From positions 1 through 27,705 of the forward strand of contig CAZIWJ010000014.1 in the NCBI GenBank assembly GCA_964542855.1: a stretch of 27,705 bases of DNA, written 5' to 3'. Positions 1 to 8,270 of this stretch are shown piece by piece. The position numbers and the translations under genes are program-made. The first letter of the stretch is position 1; every line of letters begins with the position of its first letter. Under the pieces are notes generated by a model that ran no database searches, was not told the origin of the DNA, and saw only the letters and a program-made list of their open reading frames with translations. Origin of the DNA: CAZIWJ01 sp964542855 (GTDB taxonomy: Bacteria; Bacteroidota; Bacteroidia; Cytophagales; Cyclobacteriaceae).

Positions 1-1
1 A

Positions 2-94
2 GATACCCGATGGGGTTATCCGGCAGTAATTGGCTTAATGACTGTAATGGGCGTTTCCATGTTTTTTTTCATGAAAAGCAAAAACTGGTTTTAA
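2..94 (+). CDS. corA: CorA-family magnesium/cobalt channel, C-terminal end (partial)
   Basis: Only the last 30 codons are present; the gene enters from the left edge and ends with TAA at 92-94. The peptide has the layout of the CorA C-terminus: an aromatic/Gly/Pro entry (RWGYPAV), one hydrophobic membrane segment (IGLMTVMGVSMFFFM) and a short basic, aromatic tail (KSKNWF). CorA proteins are pentameric inner-membrane Mg2+ channels with two C-terminal helices, and this would be the second. The diagnostic GMN motif lies outside the window, so the call rests on the tail alone. The next gene starts 15 bases later on the same strand. Confidence 0.65.
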   Translation, partial: DTRWGYPAVIGLMTVMGVSMFFFMKSKNWF

Positions 95-109
95 ACCTGA
101 TAATTTTTA

Positions 110-691
110 ATGAAACACATCTTTATAGCCCCCATGTGGGAAAGCCAAAAGCACCAGTACTGGTACGATTGGTGTAAACGCCATATTGAAGATACTTTTA
201 ATGACTGCCGGGTTACTATCATTGAATTTCCAGATAATCATACCCGGAGCATTGATGATGTAGTTGACTACCTGTCGGGCCAGGTGTTTCATAAAGGCCT
301 CAGCGAAAATCATTTCCTTGTAGGGCACAGCCTGGGTTGCCAGTCGTTACTTCGTTTTCTGGGAAAGCGCGAGGATTCGGAAGAAAAAATAGGCGGGTTT
401 CTGTCTGTCGCCGGATGGTTCGATCTGGAAGAACCAACGGAACAACTGATTAGCTGGGTAAAAACCCCGTTGAATTACAAACGTATTCAGAAATTCATGC
501 CCCAACGCGGGTTGCGGGTATTATTATCGGAAGACGACACATTTACTGACGTAGAAGATACCCGAATGCACTGGGAAGACCGCCTGAACGCGTTAGTTCA
601 TGTTTTAAACCGTAAAGGGCACTTTGCCGGCGTTCGTGAACCCGACGTACTGAATACACTGGTGGAAATGGTTGGGCAGTCGGATGCCTGA
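110..691 (+). CDS. RBBP9/YdeN-type serine hydrolase (alpha/beta hydrolase)
   Basis: A 193-residue cytosolic protein, the usual size for the RBBP9/YdeN family. It opens with the family's first strand (KHIFIAPMWES) and has the nucleophile elbow G-H-S-L-G at residues 72-76, making Ser74 the likely nucleophile. Downstream, the SEDD segment (residues 140-143) supplies the probable acid and GHF (His171) the probable base, completing a Ser-Asp-His triad. The physiological substrate of this family in bacteria is unknown; small ester or amide hydrolysis is the expected chemistry. The start is the ATG at 110, 15 bases after the CorA stop, so the two may be co-transcribed. No signal peptide is visible. 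Confidence 0.85.
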   Translation: MKHIFIAPMWESQKHQYWYDWCKRHIEDTFNDCRVTIIEFPDNHTRSIDDVVDYLSGQVFHKGLSENHFLVGHSLGCQSLLRFLGKREDSEEKIGGFLSVAGWFDLEEPTEQLISWVKTPLNYKRIQKFMPQRGLRVLLSEDDTFTDVEDTRMHWEDRLNALVHVLNRKGHFAGVREPDVLNTLVEMVGQSDA

Positions 692-791
692 TTTTCCAGC
701 ATGCACCCGGCGCCGGTTAGCAACTGATTCTGTTTTTTTAAAGGATTACGGGTTGTTTTGTTATCTTGAAGCAAGCTGATTACATTTTAAC

Positions 792-2159
792 ATGGAGCAA
801 CTAGATCCTTACGTGCTGATTATCGGTACTTCGCTTATCCTGATTATCTCCTATTTATTTAATGTCCTTTCCAAAAAGACCAACATCCCCAGTGTTCTCA
901 TGCTCATTATACTGGGTATTTTATTACAGCAACTGGCTGCTCTTTTCAATGTTGATATAGGGGATGGTTTCTTTGGCACACTACAGATCCTGGGAATAGT
1001 GGGGCTGATTATGATTGTGCTAGAGGCAGCGCTCGATTTAACCCTCACCCGCGATAAAAGAACCCTCATTTTACAGTCACTGGGTACCGCTTTACTCTGC
1101 CTACTGGTTTGTTCGATACTGTTTGCTTACGTTATCCAGTATTTTCTGAATATGGAATTCCTGAGTGCACTGGTTTATGCCATTCCGCTGTCTATAATGA
1201 GTAGTGCTATTATTATTCCTTCAGTGGGGGCTTTGAACGATTACAAAAGGGAGTTCATGGTATACGAGGCTACATTTTCCGATATCCTGGGCATTATGTA
1301 CTTCTACTTTCTTGTGGGCAACGTAGAGAGTAACGATACCGAGGCCATCCTGATGGATGTAAGCGGGAATATTGTACTTACCATGTTAATTTCTGTTGTG
1401 GTGAGTTATACCCTGGTATTTATTTTTCAGAAACTGGAAACCAAGGTGAAGCTTTTCCTGCTCATTGCCGTGCTACTCATGCTCTATGCAATTGGTAAAC
1501 TGTTTCACCTTTCATCGTTACTCATTATCCTGGTTTTCGGGCTGGTACTAAATAATCACCAGTTATTTTTCACAGGCCCCTTAAAAAAATACGTGAACCA
1601 GGCTGCCCTGAACAGTACTTTACGCAATTTCAGGCTGATAACCATGGAATCGGCTTTTGTTTTACGCACATTTTTCTTCGTAATTTTTGGAATTACCATT
1701 ACGCTTTCCTCGCTGCTTAACCTTCAGGTAGCCATTATTAGCCTGTTGCTGGTGGCTGGTACTTACCTGTCGAGATTTATAATTTTGCGTTTAATCGTAG
1801 GAAGTGATATCTACACCCAACTATTTATTGCGCCGAGAGGTTTAATAACTATACTTTTGTTTTTCGCCATACCCGAGTCGTTGCAAGTAAGTAGTTTTGA
1901 TCCTGGCATTTTACTTTTTACCATTATTATTACTAACATCACCATGACGCTTGCGCTGGTTGTGGGAGCATCGGAGGTTAAACCTTACGATGACTTTATT
2001 GAAAACTACTGGCAGGCCATTGACCGGGAAATTGATAATATTCCTGCTTCCGACAAACATCAGGAAACAGGTAGAAAAGAGAATAGCAATGGAAGATCTT
2101 TACCGACAGCGACTAATCGAGCGGTTACAGCGGGAACTGCCCGGAAAGCAGGCCCATGA
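792..2159 (+). CDS. cation:proton antiporter (CPA superfamily)
   Basis: A 455-residue, very hydrophobic protein with about 11-12 membrane segments between residues 8 and 395, consistent with a Na+(K+)/H+ antiporter of the CPA1/CPA2 type acting in the inner membrane. Family-like features are the LEAALDLTL segment near residue 77, the acidic EATFSDILG segment in the middle membrane core (where antiporters carry ion-binding acidic residues) and the conserved APRGLITILLFF block near residue 350. Which cation is moved cannot be told. The last ~45 residues are hydrophilic and low in complexity, and their final 71 bases overlap the NUDIX gene in another frame, so that tail is probably poorly conserved. 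Start is the ATG at 792, 100 bases after the hydrolase stop. Confidence 0.82.
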   Translation: MEQLDPYVLIIGTSLILIISYLFNVLSKKTNIPSVLMLIILGILLQQLAALFNVDIGDGFFGTLQILGIVGLIMIVLEAALDLTLTRDKRTLILQSLGTALLCLLVCSILFAYVIQYFLNMEFLSALVYAIPLSIMSSAIIIPSVGALNDYKREFMVYEATFSDILGIMYFYFLVGNVESNDTEAILMDVSGNIVLTMLISVVVSYTLVFIFQKLETKVKLFLLIAVLLMLYAIGKLFHLSSLLIILVFGLVLNNHQLFFTGPLKKYVNQAALNSTLRNFRLITMESAFVLRTFFFVIFGITITLSSLLNLQVAIISLLLVAGTYLSRFIILRLIVGSDIYTQLFIAPRGLITILLFFAIPESLQVSSFDPGILLFTIIITNITMTLALVVGASEVKPYDDFIENYWQAIDREIDNIPASDKHQETGRKENSNGRSLPTATNRAVTAGTARKAGP

Positions 2160-2715
2160 ACTAATGGCAGCGGGAGGTAAAAGACGTATTGCTGTTACTC
2201 CCCAAAAAAATTCGACAGTTGCCGCTGTGCTGGTTTTACTCAGCTTTCATGATAATCGTATCCGCATACCGCTCATTAAGCGTCCTATTTACGAAGGAGT
2301 ACACAGTGGTCAGATGGCCTTTCCGGGGGGGAAGGCAGAAAAATTCGATAAAGATATCATTGATACTGCCTTGAGAGAAACCCGGGAAGAAATCGGTATC
2401 CAACTGCCCTCCCGGCAAATCATCGGCAAAATGACCTCCCTGTTTATACCTCCCAGTAATGTAACCGTAACTCCGGTACTGGGTACTTTTACCGAACATC
2501 TCGAGTACAACATTGATCCCAACGAAGTAGCAGAAGTTGTGGAAATCGGTATCGATGAATTACAACATCCGGCAAACCTTCAGATGCGGGAAATTACTGT
2601 AATGAACAAGTACAAGCTCGATGCCCCCGCTTACATTGTTCAGGGCCGGACAATATGGGGAGCAACAGCCATGATTTTGAGTGAGTTGCTCCACATCGTT
2701 CGGGAGATGGATTAA
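2089..2715 (+). CDS. NUDIX hydrolase, CoA-pyrophosphatase type (NudL/YeaB-like)
   Basis: A 208-residue NUDIX protein. Two signatures are visible: the CoA-type motif preceding the box (LIKRPIYEGVHSGQMAFPGG) and the box itself, ending in RETREEIGI. Members hydrolyse coenzyme A and its derivatives at the pyrophosphate, or other nucleoside diphosphate compounds. An in-frame open frame extends back to 1951, but the ATG at 2089 is preferred because the N-terminal LPGKQAHELM pattern matches the family start; a shorter start at 2164 would remove it. With the 2089 start the gene overlaps the antiporter by 71 bases, implying coupled expression. It converges on ettA with 30 bases between the two stops. 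Confidence 0.85.
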   Translation: MEDLYRQRLIERLQRELPGKQAHELMAAGGKRRIAVTPQKNSTVAAVLVLLSFHDNRIRIPLIKRPIYEGVHSGQMAFPGGKAEKFDKDIIDTALRETREEIGIQLPSRQIIGKMTSLFIPPSNVTVTPVLGTFTEHLEYNIDPNEVAEVVEIGIDELQHPANLQMREITVMNKYKLDAPAYIVQGRTIWGATAMILSELLHIVREMD

Positions 2716-2745
2716 GCGGTAGTGACTTATCCATCCTGTACGTCA

Positions 2746-4425
2746 TCAGGCAAGCTTTTTGTACTTTATTCGCTTAGGCGCAGTGTCTCCCAGCCGTTTC
2801 TTCCGGTTCTCTTCGTACTCCGTGAAATTACCTTCAAAGAAATAAACCTGCGAGTTGCCCTCAAAAGCCAGGATATGGGTAGCTATGCGGTCCAGGAACC
2901 AGCGGTCGTGAGATATCACTACTGCACACCCACCGAAATTTTCCAGTGCTTCCTCCAGGGCCCGAAGGGTGTTTACATCAAGGTCGTTCGTTGGCTCATC
3001 GAGGAGTAACAGGTTAGCTCCCTGCTTTAACATCATGGCCAGGTGAACGCGGTTTCGTTGCCCTCCCGACAGGTCTTCCACTTTCTTCTCCTGGTCATTT
3101 CCAGAAAAATTAAACTTGCTTACGTAAGCCCGCGAATTTACCTGCTTACTTCCCAGCGTTATGAGTTCTTCTCCGCCAGAAATAGATTGCCACACCGATT
3201 TTCCCGGGCTCAGGTTATCGTGTTCCTGATCTACGTAGGCAATTTCCACGGTTGAACCAATGGTAAACTCACCCTGATCGGGCTTTTCCTTACCGGTAAT
3301 TAGGTTAAAAAGCGTAGTTTTACCAGCCCCATTCGGGCCAATAACGCCAACAATCCCGCCTTGAGGCAGGGAGAAGGACAGGTTCTCGAACAGCAAACGA
3401 TCACCAAACGCCTTAGATACATTTTCCGCCTCAATAACCTGATTACCCAGGCGCGGGCCCGGTGGGATAAAAATTTCCAGGTTCTGTTCTCTTTCTTTCG
3501 CTTCTTCTCCAACCAGTTTGTCGTATGCATTTAAGCGCGCTTTAGCTTTGGCCTGCCTTCCTTTGGGAGTCATGCGAATCCAGTCCAGTTCGCGCTCAAG
3601 GGTACGCTGGCGTTTGCTTGCTGATTTTTCTTCGTCTTTGAGGCGCTTTTGCTTCTGATCGAGCCAGGACGAGTAGTTCCCTTTCCAGGGAATCCCTTCC
3701 CCGCGATCGAGTTCCAGGATCCAGCCAGCAACATTATCGAGGAAGTAGCGATCGTGCGTAACGGCAATTACCGTACCCGGATAATTCTGCAGGTAATTTT
3801 CCAGCCAGAGTACCGATTCGGCATCGAGATGGTTAGTCGGCTCATCGAGGAGTAAAATATCGGGTGCCTGCAAGAGGAGGCGGCAGAGGGCTACCCGGCG
3901 CTTTTCCCCCCCAGACAGGTTGCCCACTTTAGCCTGAGCGTCGGGTGTGCGGAGAGCGTCCATGGCCCGCTCCAGTTTGCTGTCGATTTCCCAGGCGTTT
4001 AACTGGTCGAGCCTTTCCTGAATTTTTCCCTGTTCTTCAATCAGATTAGTCATGGCATCAGGATCTTCCATCACCTCCGGATCGCCGAACTTCTCGTTAA
4101 CTTCTTCAAAAGCTTTCAGCAGGTCCTTTACTTCCTTAACCCCTTCTTCAACAATTTCAAGTACCGTTTTTTCCTTATCCAGTTCAGGTTCCTGTTGCAG
4201 GTATCCGACCGAATAACCGGGTGAGAAAACCACTTCTCCCTGGTATTCTTTGTCTTCACCCGCAACGATCCGGAGTAAAGATGATTTACCGGATCCATTT
4301 AAACCAATTACACCAATTTTTGCACCGTAGAAAAAAGAGAGGTGAATATTTTTAAGTACCTGTTTATTGGGCGGATAAATTTTACTAACCCCCGCCATTG
4401 AAAAAATTATCTTTTCGTTACTCAT
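2746..4425 (-). CDS. ettA: energy-dependent translational throttle protein EttA (ABC-F)
   Basis: A 559-residue cytosolic ABC-F protein with two fused ATPase domains and no membrane segments. Domain 1 has Walker A GLNGSGKSS, signature LSGGEKRRVALCRLLL and Walker B LLLDEPTNHLD; domain 2 has GPNGAGKTT, LSGGQRNRVHLAMML and LLLDEPTNDLD. EttA binds the ribosomal E site and gates the first peptide bond according to ATP/ADP level. Length and sequence follow E. coli EttA closely, including DRYFLDNVAGWILELDRGEGIPW and the end KRIKYKKLA. The frame is open back to 4521, but the ATG at 4425 (MSNEKIIFSM) matches the family start and the upstream part is not EttA-like. It is divergent from the DUF349 gene. 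Confidence 0.95.
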   Translation of the reverse strand: MSNEKIIFSMAGVSKIYPPNKQVLKNIHLSFFYGAKIGVIGLNGSGKSSLLRIVAGEDKEYQGEVVFSPGYSVGYLQQEPELDKEKTVLEIVEEGVKEVKDLLKAFEEVNEKFGDPEVMEDPDAMTNLIEEQGKIQERLDQLNAWEIDSKLERAMDALRTPDAQAKVGNLSGGEKRRVALCRLLLQAPDILLLDEPTNHLDAESVLWLENYLQNYPGTVIAVTHDRYFLDNVAGWILELDRGEGIPWKGNYSSWLDQKQKRLKDEEKSASKRQRTLERELDWIRMTPKGRQAKAKARLNAYDKLVGEEAKEREQNLEIFIPPGPRLGNQVIEAENVSKAFGDRLLFENLSFSLPQGGIVGVIGPNGAGKTTLFNLITGKEKPDQGEFTIGSTVEIAYVDQEHDNLSPGKSVWQSISGGEELITLGSKQVNSRAYVSKFNFSGNDQEKKVEDLSGGQRNRVHLAMMLKQGANLLLLDEPTNDLDVNTLRALEEALENFGGCAVVISHDRWFLDRIATHILAFEGNSQVYFFEGNFTEYEENRKKRLGDTAPKRIKYKKLA

Positions 4426-4744
4426 AAGCTTATATAGTGTATCTGTAAAAGCCTGAAGGTACGCCACAAGTTTGAGTTTCACAATTACACCTAAAGCACA
4501 ATAATTGCTGAAAGCCTGCATACCTCCGGTTTGATTCCGGAATCATCACAAAAGTGTATTTATTCAAGAAACCCACTGATAATAGTAAAATTGTTGCAGT
4601 TTTTACCAAATTATACCTTTTTTGGGCATTAAAAAGCACGGACGCTATGATTATTGTTTGATCTTGGTTATTTTTTATTAAGAACAATATGCCTATAATC
4701 ACTGTCCGTATAGTTAAGAACAATAAGTAACCTTGGAAGCGAAC
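4426..4744. promoter_or_regulatory. divergent intergenic region ettA / DUF349 gene with 12-bp direct repeats
   Basis: This 319-base AT-rich spacer must hold the promoters of both divergent genes. A perfect 12-bp direct repeat TTAAGAACAATA occurs at 4678-4689 and 4714-4725, 36 bases apart, just upstream of the DUF349 start. Its core also occurs inverted as TATTGTT at 4652-4658. A minus-strand TATAATTTG (about 4610) resembles, one base off, the phylum's TAnnTTTG element and could serve ettA. No gene-like frame was found apart from the unsupported upstream extension of ettA. Confidence 0.4.
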
Positions 4745-6025
4745 ATGCACCACCCACACGGTTTTATAGAAGGGGATAAGATTTACCGTAATGCTTTCTT
4801 AGACTTCCCGGAGAGGCAAATTGGAGAAGTCCGTGAAAGTGAACCATCAACTATTAATTATTTTGAAGAGCGATATAACCACCTGGTCGGCAAAATTGAA
4901 GCCCTTGAAAACGCCATAGAAGCCGCTGAAAACAAAGGATCATACCTGATGAAGCTGGTTCACATGAGAAAGCACCTTTCTGAAGTGGATGCACTCGGTA
5001 ACTTTGAAGTTTTGCATGAACGGCTGCTTCGTCTTGAGAATTACCTGAAAGAAATTGTAGCTGAAAACAGGAAAAAGAACCTGGAAATTAAACAGGCTCT
5101 GCTGGAAGAAGCCCGACCGTACGAACACAGTACCGATTGGAAAGCAGCTACTGAGCAGCTAAACGATATTAAAGAACGCTGGATTAAAACTGGTAATGTT
5201 GTTGAAGAACTTCAGGAAGACATTGAGAACCAGTTCCGGAATATACTCGATACCTTTTTTACCCGACGTAAGGAATTCTTTGCTGAAAAGAAAAGAATTG
5301 CCAACGACCGGATAAATCACTACCAGCGCCTGATTCAGCAAGCCCGCGGGCTTCGTTACCAGGAAGATAAGGAGTTTGTTTCGCGTGAAGTTAAGCGTAT
5401 TCACGAGGAGTGGCGAACAGTGGGAAAAATACAGGCCTTTAAACAGAAAAAGCTTTGGAAAGAACTGAAATACATTATCAATGGGTTAAGCAACCCGCGT
5501 AGGCCGCGCCGACGGGTTAATGAAGGTTATGGTAACGATCGGGGTGGTTATCGCCCACAGCCACAGGACGACAGCCAGCGATATCACCTTATTAACGATG
5601 CCCGTAAACTGGCAGAGGAAGTGCCTCCCGATACTCCCGACAGGGTGAAGCAACTTAAAATGCAATGGAAAAACCTGGGCCGCATGCCTCGTCATATTGC
5701 CAGGGATATGAATAATGCGTTTAATAATGCCTGCGATTTAGCAAATGAAAAACATTTCCTGGATAAAATCGTGCAGTCGAGAAACGAAAATTATGATTCC
5801 AATACACCTTCTGAGCAAATTCAGATGAAGCTGGAAGTGCTGCAAAACCTGATAACCCGTGATGAACGCGGCCTGGTGAACGTGAAGGAAGAAGTAAATA
5901 ATAACCAGCACAATCTCGATGAACAGGCAAGTAAAGACCTTCAGTTTAAACTGAAATTGCATCAACGAAAAGTTGCTGTAAAACGTCAGTTACAGAAAGA
6001 GCTGGAAAATGAACTAAGTAATTAA
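4745..6025 (+). CDS. DUF349 domain-containing coiled-coil protein
   Basis: A 426-residue, highly charged, mostly helical protein without signal peptide or membrane segment. An N-terminal part ending near residue 45 is followed by a coiled coil (residues ~45-125) and then about three DUF349-like units with the recurring W-x-x-(T/V/L)-G pattern: IKERWIKTGNV, HEEWRTVGKI and MQWKNLGRM, each followed by a helical segment rich in Phe/Trp and Lys. The function of DUF349 is unknown; the family is widespread in Bacteroidota. A basic, Arg/Pro-rich linker (PRRPRRRV) sits near residue 250. ATG at 4745 is preferred over the in-frame TTG at 4733 because a GGAAG stretch lies 5 bases upstream of the ATG. Confidence 0.8.
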   Translation: MHHPHGFIEGDKIYRNAFLDFPERQIGEVRESEPSTINYFEERYNHLVGKIEALENAIEAAENKGSYLMKLVHMRKHLSEVDALGNFEVLHERLLRLENYLKEIVAENRKKNLEIKQALLEEARPYEHSTDWKAATEQLNDIKERWIKTGNVVEELQEDIENQFRNILDTFFTRRKEFFAEKKRIANDRINHYQRLIQQARGLRYQEDKEFVSREVKRIHEEWRTVGKIQAFKQKKLWKELKYIINGLSNPRRPRRRVNEGYGNDRGGYRPQPQDDSQRYHLINDARKLAEEVPPDTPDRVKQLKMQWKNLGRMPRHIARDMNNAFNNACDLANEKHFLDKIVQSRNENYDSNTPSEQIQMKLEVLQNLITRDERGLVNVKEEVNNNQHNLDEQASKDLQFKLKLHQRKVAVKRQLQKELENELSN

Positions 6026-6179
6026 TAATAAATGAATCTTTTTTTATTTAGTGAACTTTATTAAGCAAGAGTGAATTTGCAAAGAGCCAAGTAGATAATT
6101 AATAAAGTTTTGTTTGCTTGTTAATAGAATTTTGCTAAATAAATAGGAGTATAAGAGCACTAATTTAAATTATATCGAC

Positions 6180-6401
6180 ATGTACTGGACACTTGAATTG
6201 GCCTCATACCTGGAAGATGCACCATGGCCTGCGACGAAAGAAGAGTTGATTGATTATTCAATCCGTACTGGTACGCCCCTGGAAGTAATTGAAAACTTAC
6301 AGGAACTGGAAGATGACGGACAGCCTTACGAAAGTATTGAGGAAATATGGCCTGATTATCCTACCAAGGAGGATTTCTTCTTTAACGAAGACGAATATTA
6401 A
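6180..6401 (+). CDS. DUF2795-family small acidic protein
   Basis: A 73-residue, strongly acidic protein (MYWTLELASYLEDAPWP at the start, ending in NEDEY), very similar in length and wording to a small protein conserved across Bacteroidota and assigned to DUF2795. The ELIDYSIRTGTPLEVIENLQEL segment is the conserved helical core. Function is unknown. It sits 154 bases after the DUF349 gene and converges on ispD with 15 bases between stops. The spacer upstream is AT-rich with an imperfect tandem repeat (TTAATAAAGTTTTG at 6099 and TTAATAGAATTTTG at 6121, 22 bases apart), so a separate promoter is possible. Confidence 0.85.
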   Translation: MYWTLELASYLEDAPWPATKEELIDYSIRTGTPLEVIENLQELEDDGQPYESIEEIWPDYPTKEDFFFNEDEY

Positions 6402-6416
6402 TAATGCCTGCCCATT

Positions 6417-7097
6417 TTACTTCTGGTAATTTGGGCTTGCCATAATTGCTCTCGCAAAGATCAGATCATCTGTGGTGGTTATCTTAATGTTGGTGTATAA
6501 TCCATCTACCAGCGTTACATCTTTACCTGAAAGCTCGTAAAGTGTAGCATCATCTGTTTGTGCTTCCTGCTTCTGGTAGGCATCCCAAATTTCCTGGGTT
6601 TTGAATACCTGCGGAGTTTGAACCAGGTACAGCTGTGAGCGGTTTTCTGCAAAATTCTTTCCCTGTTTCAGGCGCCTTACCGAGTCTTTAACCTGCACTA
6701 CAGGCACTCCACTACCGTACTTCCTGGCTGAATCAAAGCATGTCTGAATGAGGGACGATGTAACAAAAGGTCTTACACCATCATGAATAGCCACCAGTGA
6801 AGGCTCTGAACGGTCAATGCACGCCAAACCTTTTTGAACCGAGGCACTTCGGGAATCGCCCCCAGCAGTTATCTGGTGAGGAATGGAAAAATTATGCTTT
6901 TTGCACAACGATTTCCAGGTGGGAATTTCTACTTCCGGTAAAACCACAATCAGATTGAGGCTACTGGAATACTGTTTAAATGACAACAGCGTATGCATTA
7001 GGATGGGTTTACCACTCAGCAAAATGAATTGTTTTGGAGTGTTTGTGCCCATACGGGTGCCTTTGCCCCCGGCAACGATTACTGCGTAACGAACCAT
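6417..7097 (-). CDS. ispD: 2-C-methyl-D-erythritol 4-phosphate cytidylyltransferase
   Basis: A 226-residue cytosolic enzyme, the usual IspD size. It transfers CMP from CTP to methylerythritol phosphate, the third step of the non-mevalonate isoprenoid pathway. The nucleotide-binding N-terminus is intact (VIVAGGKGTRMG followed by PKQFILLSGKPIL), as are AIHDGVRPFV in the middle and the TDDATLYE segment towards the end. The start ATG at 7097 lies 3 bases after the queA stop, so queA and ispD form an operon. No fusion to IspF is present. It converges on the DUF2795 gene. Confidence 0.93.
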   Translation of the reverse strand: MVRYAVIVAGGKGTRMGTNTPKQFILLSGKPILMHTLLSFKQYSSSLNLIVVLPEVEIPTWKSLCKKHNFSIPHQITAGGDSRSASVQKGLACIDRSEPSLVAIHDGVRPFVTSSLIQTCFDSARKYGSGVPVVQVKDSVRRLKQGKNFAENRSQLYLVQTPQVFKTQEIWDAYQKQEAQTDDATLYELSGKDVTLVDGLYTNIKITTTDDLIFARAIMASPNYQK

Positions 7098-7100
7098 CTC

Positions 7101-8153
7101 TTAGATGATTAACATGGCGTCTCCGTAGGTGAAGAATTTATACTTTTCCTTAATAGCTGCCTGATAGGCTTCCATTGTTAGGTCATACCCCCCGAAAGCA
7201 CAAGCCATTATTAACAAAGTAGACTCCGGCATGTGGAAATTTGTGAGTAGCCCACTGCATATCTTGAAATCGTAAGGAGGAAAGATAAACTTGTCGGTCC
7301 ATCCGGCATTGGGCTTCAGCCTAAGACTTGCTGACACTGATGACTCCAGCGAGCGCATTGAAGTAGTACCGATTGCACAAACCCTGCGTTTATTATTCAG
7401 TGCTTCGTTAACAAGTTCTGCAGTATCTTCAAGAATTTCATAGTTTTCAGAAGCCATTTTGTGCTTGGTTAGATCTTCCACATCTACCGAACGGAATGTT
7501 CCCAACCCAACGTGAAGCGTTATAGCTGGTAAATGTACACCCTTAATTTCAAGCCGCTTTAGTACCTGGTGGGTAAAATGAAGGCCGGCTGTTGGAGCTG
7601 CCACCGCACCAACCTTATCAGCGTATACCGTCTGGTACCGTTCTTTGTCCTTATCATTAACCTTACGGCGCTCCTTAATGTAATCGGGCACCGGGGTTTC
7701 ACCCAGGTTATCGATCATCTTATAAAAATCGGCATCCTCACCTTCGTAAAGAAACCTGATGGTGCGCCCTCTTGATGTTGTGTTATCAATAACTTCAGCT
7801 ACCAGCTCACCTTCTCCGAAATACAGTTTGTTGCCTACCCTGATCTTTCTGGCCGGATCAACCAGTACATCCCACAAATGCATTTCTGTATTCAGTTCGC
7901 GAAGAAGAAATACCTCGATCTGGGCACCAGTTTTTTCTTTATTGCCATAAAGCCTGGCAGGAAATACTTTGGTATCGTTTCTCACCATTACATCTCCTTC
8001 ATCAAAGTAGTCTACAATATCTTTAAATACTTTGTGTTCTATTTTGCCAGAATCTTTATGCACAACCATTAAGCGAGACTCATCCCGGTTGTCATTGGGA
8101 TGAAGTGCAATTAATTTATTGGGCAATTCGAACTTAAAAGCGGAGAGTTTCAT
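7101..8153 (-). CDS. queA: S-adenosylmethionine:tRNA ribosyltransferase-isomerase
   Basis: A 350-residue QueA, which transfers and isomerises the ribosyl moiety of SAM onto preQ1-modified tRNA to form epoxyqueuosine. Family blocks are MVRNDTKVFPARLYG near residue 60, the catalytic-region motif VAAPTAGLHFT, ITLHVGLGTFRSV, and GLLTNFHMPESTLLIMACAFGG near the end. The ATG at 8153 (MKLSAFKFELP) gives the normal N-terminus; the frame runs upstream to 8198 but those residues are not family-like and overlap a leader hairpin. Queuine or its precursor may be imported, as no other que gene is in the window. ispD follows 3 bases downstream. Confidence 0.94.
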   Translation of the reverse strand: MKLSAFKFELPNKLIALHPNDNRDESRLMVVHKDSGKIEHKVFKDIVDYFDEGDVMVRNDTKVFPARLYGNKEKTGAQIEVFLLRELNTEMHLWDVLVDPARKIRVGNKLYFGEGELVAEVIDNTTSRGRTIRFLYEGEDADFYKMIDNLGETPVPDYIKERRKVNDKDKERYQTVYADKVGAVAAPTAGLHFTHQVLKRLEIKGVHLPAITLHVGLGTFRSVDVEDLTKHKMASENYEILEDTAELVNEALNNKRRVCAIGTTSMRSLESSVSASLRLKPNAGWTDKFIFPPYDFKICSGLLTNFHMPESTLLIMACAFGGYDLTMEAYQAAIKEKYKFFTYGDAMLII

Positions 8154-8183
8154 ACTACTATTAAAAATGAGATTTACCTTACC

Positions 8184-8210
8184 GTTATCGTGTACCAATA
8201 CACCGATAAC
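8184..8210 (-). promoter_or_regulatory. hairpin in the queA leader
   Basis: GTTATCGTGT (8184-8193) and ACACCGATAAC (8200-8210) pair as a 10-bp stem with a single bulged base, closed by a 6-base loop. On the minus strand it lies between a candidate -7 element (8224-8231) and the queA start codon (8153), so it should be in the 5' untranslated region. It does not match the preQ1 riboswitch layout I know. Role unproven. Confidence 0.45.
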
Positions 8211-8223
8211 AATTAAAAGGCTG

Positions 8224-8231
8224 CAAACTTA
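8224..8231 (-). promoter_or_regulatory. candidate -7 promoter element for queA-ispD
   Basis: The minus strand reads TAAGTTTG here, an exact match to the Bacteroidota -7 consensus TAnnTTTG, about 70 bases before the queA ATG. No convincing TTG/TTTG -33 element is visible at the usual 17-23 base spacing, which lowers confidence. Confidence 0.4.
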
Positions 8232-8270
8232 CGAAAATTAGTTGAAATTTCTATAGAAGATTTTTGTTTA

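Noticed and set aside
707..716. CCGGCGCCGG palindrome as a terminator after the hydrolase gene
   Set aside because: The palindrome has no loop and the T-run follows only after more than a dozen bases, so it does not fit an intrinsic terminator.
4733..4744. TTG start at 4733 for the DUF349 gene
   Set aside because: An ATG four codons later has a GGAAG stretch at suitable distance and needs no alternative start codon.
8154..8223. preQ1 riboswitch before queA
   Set aside because: The leader has a simple bulged hairpin but not the C-rich loop and A-rich tail arrangement of preQ1-I, and nothing recognisable as preQ1-II.
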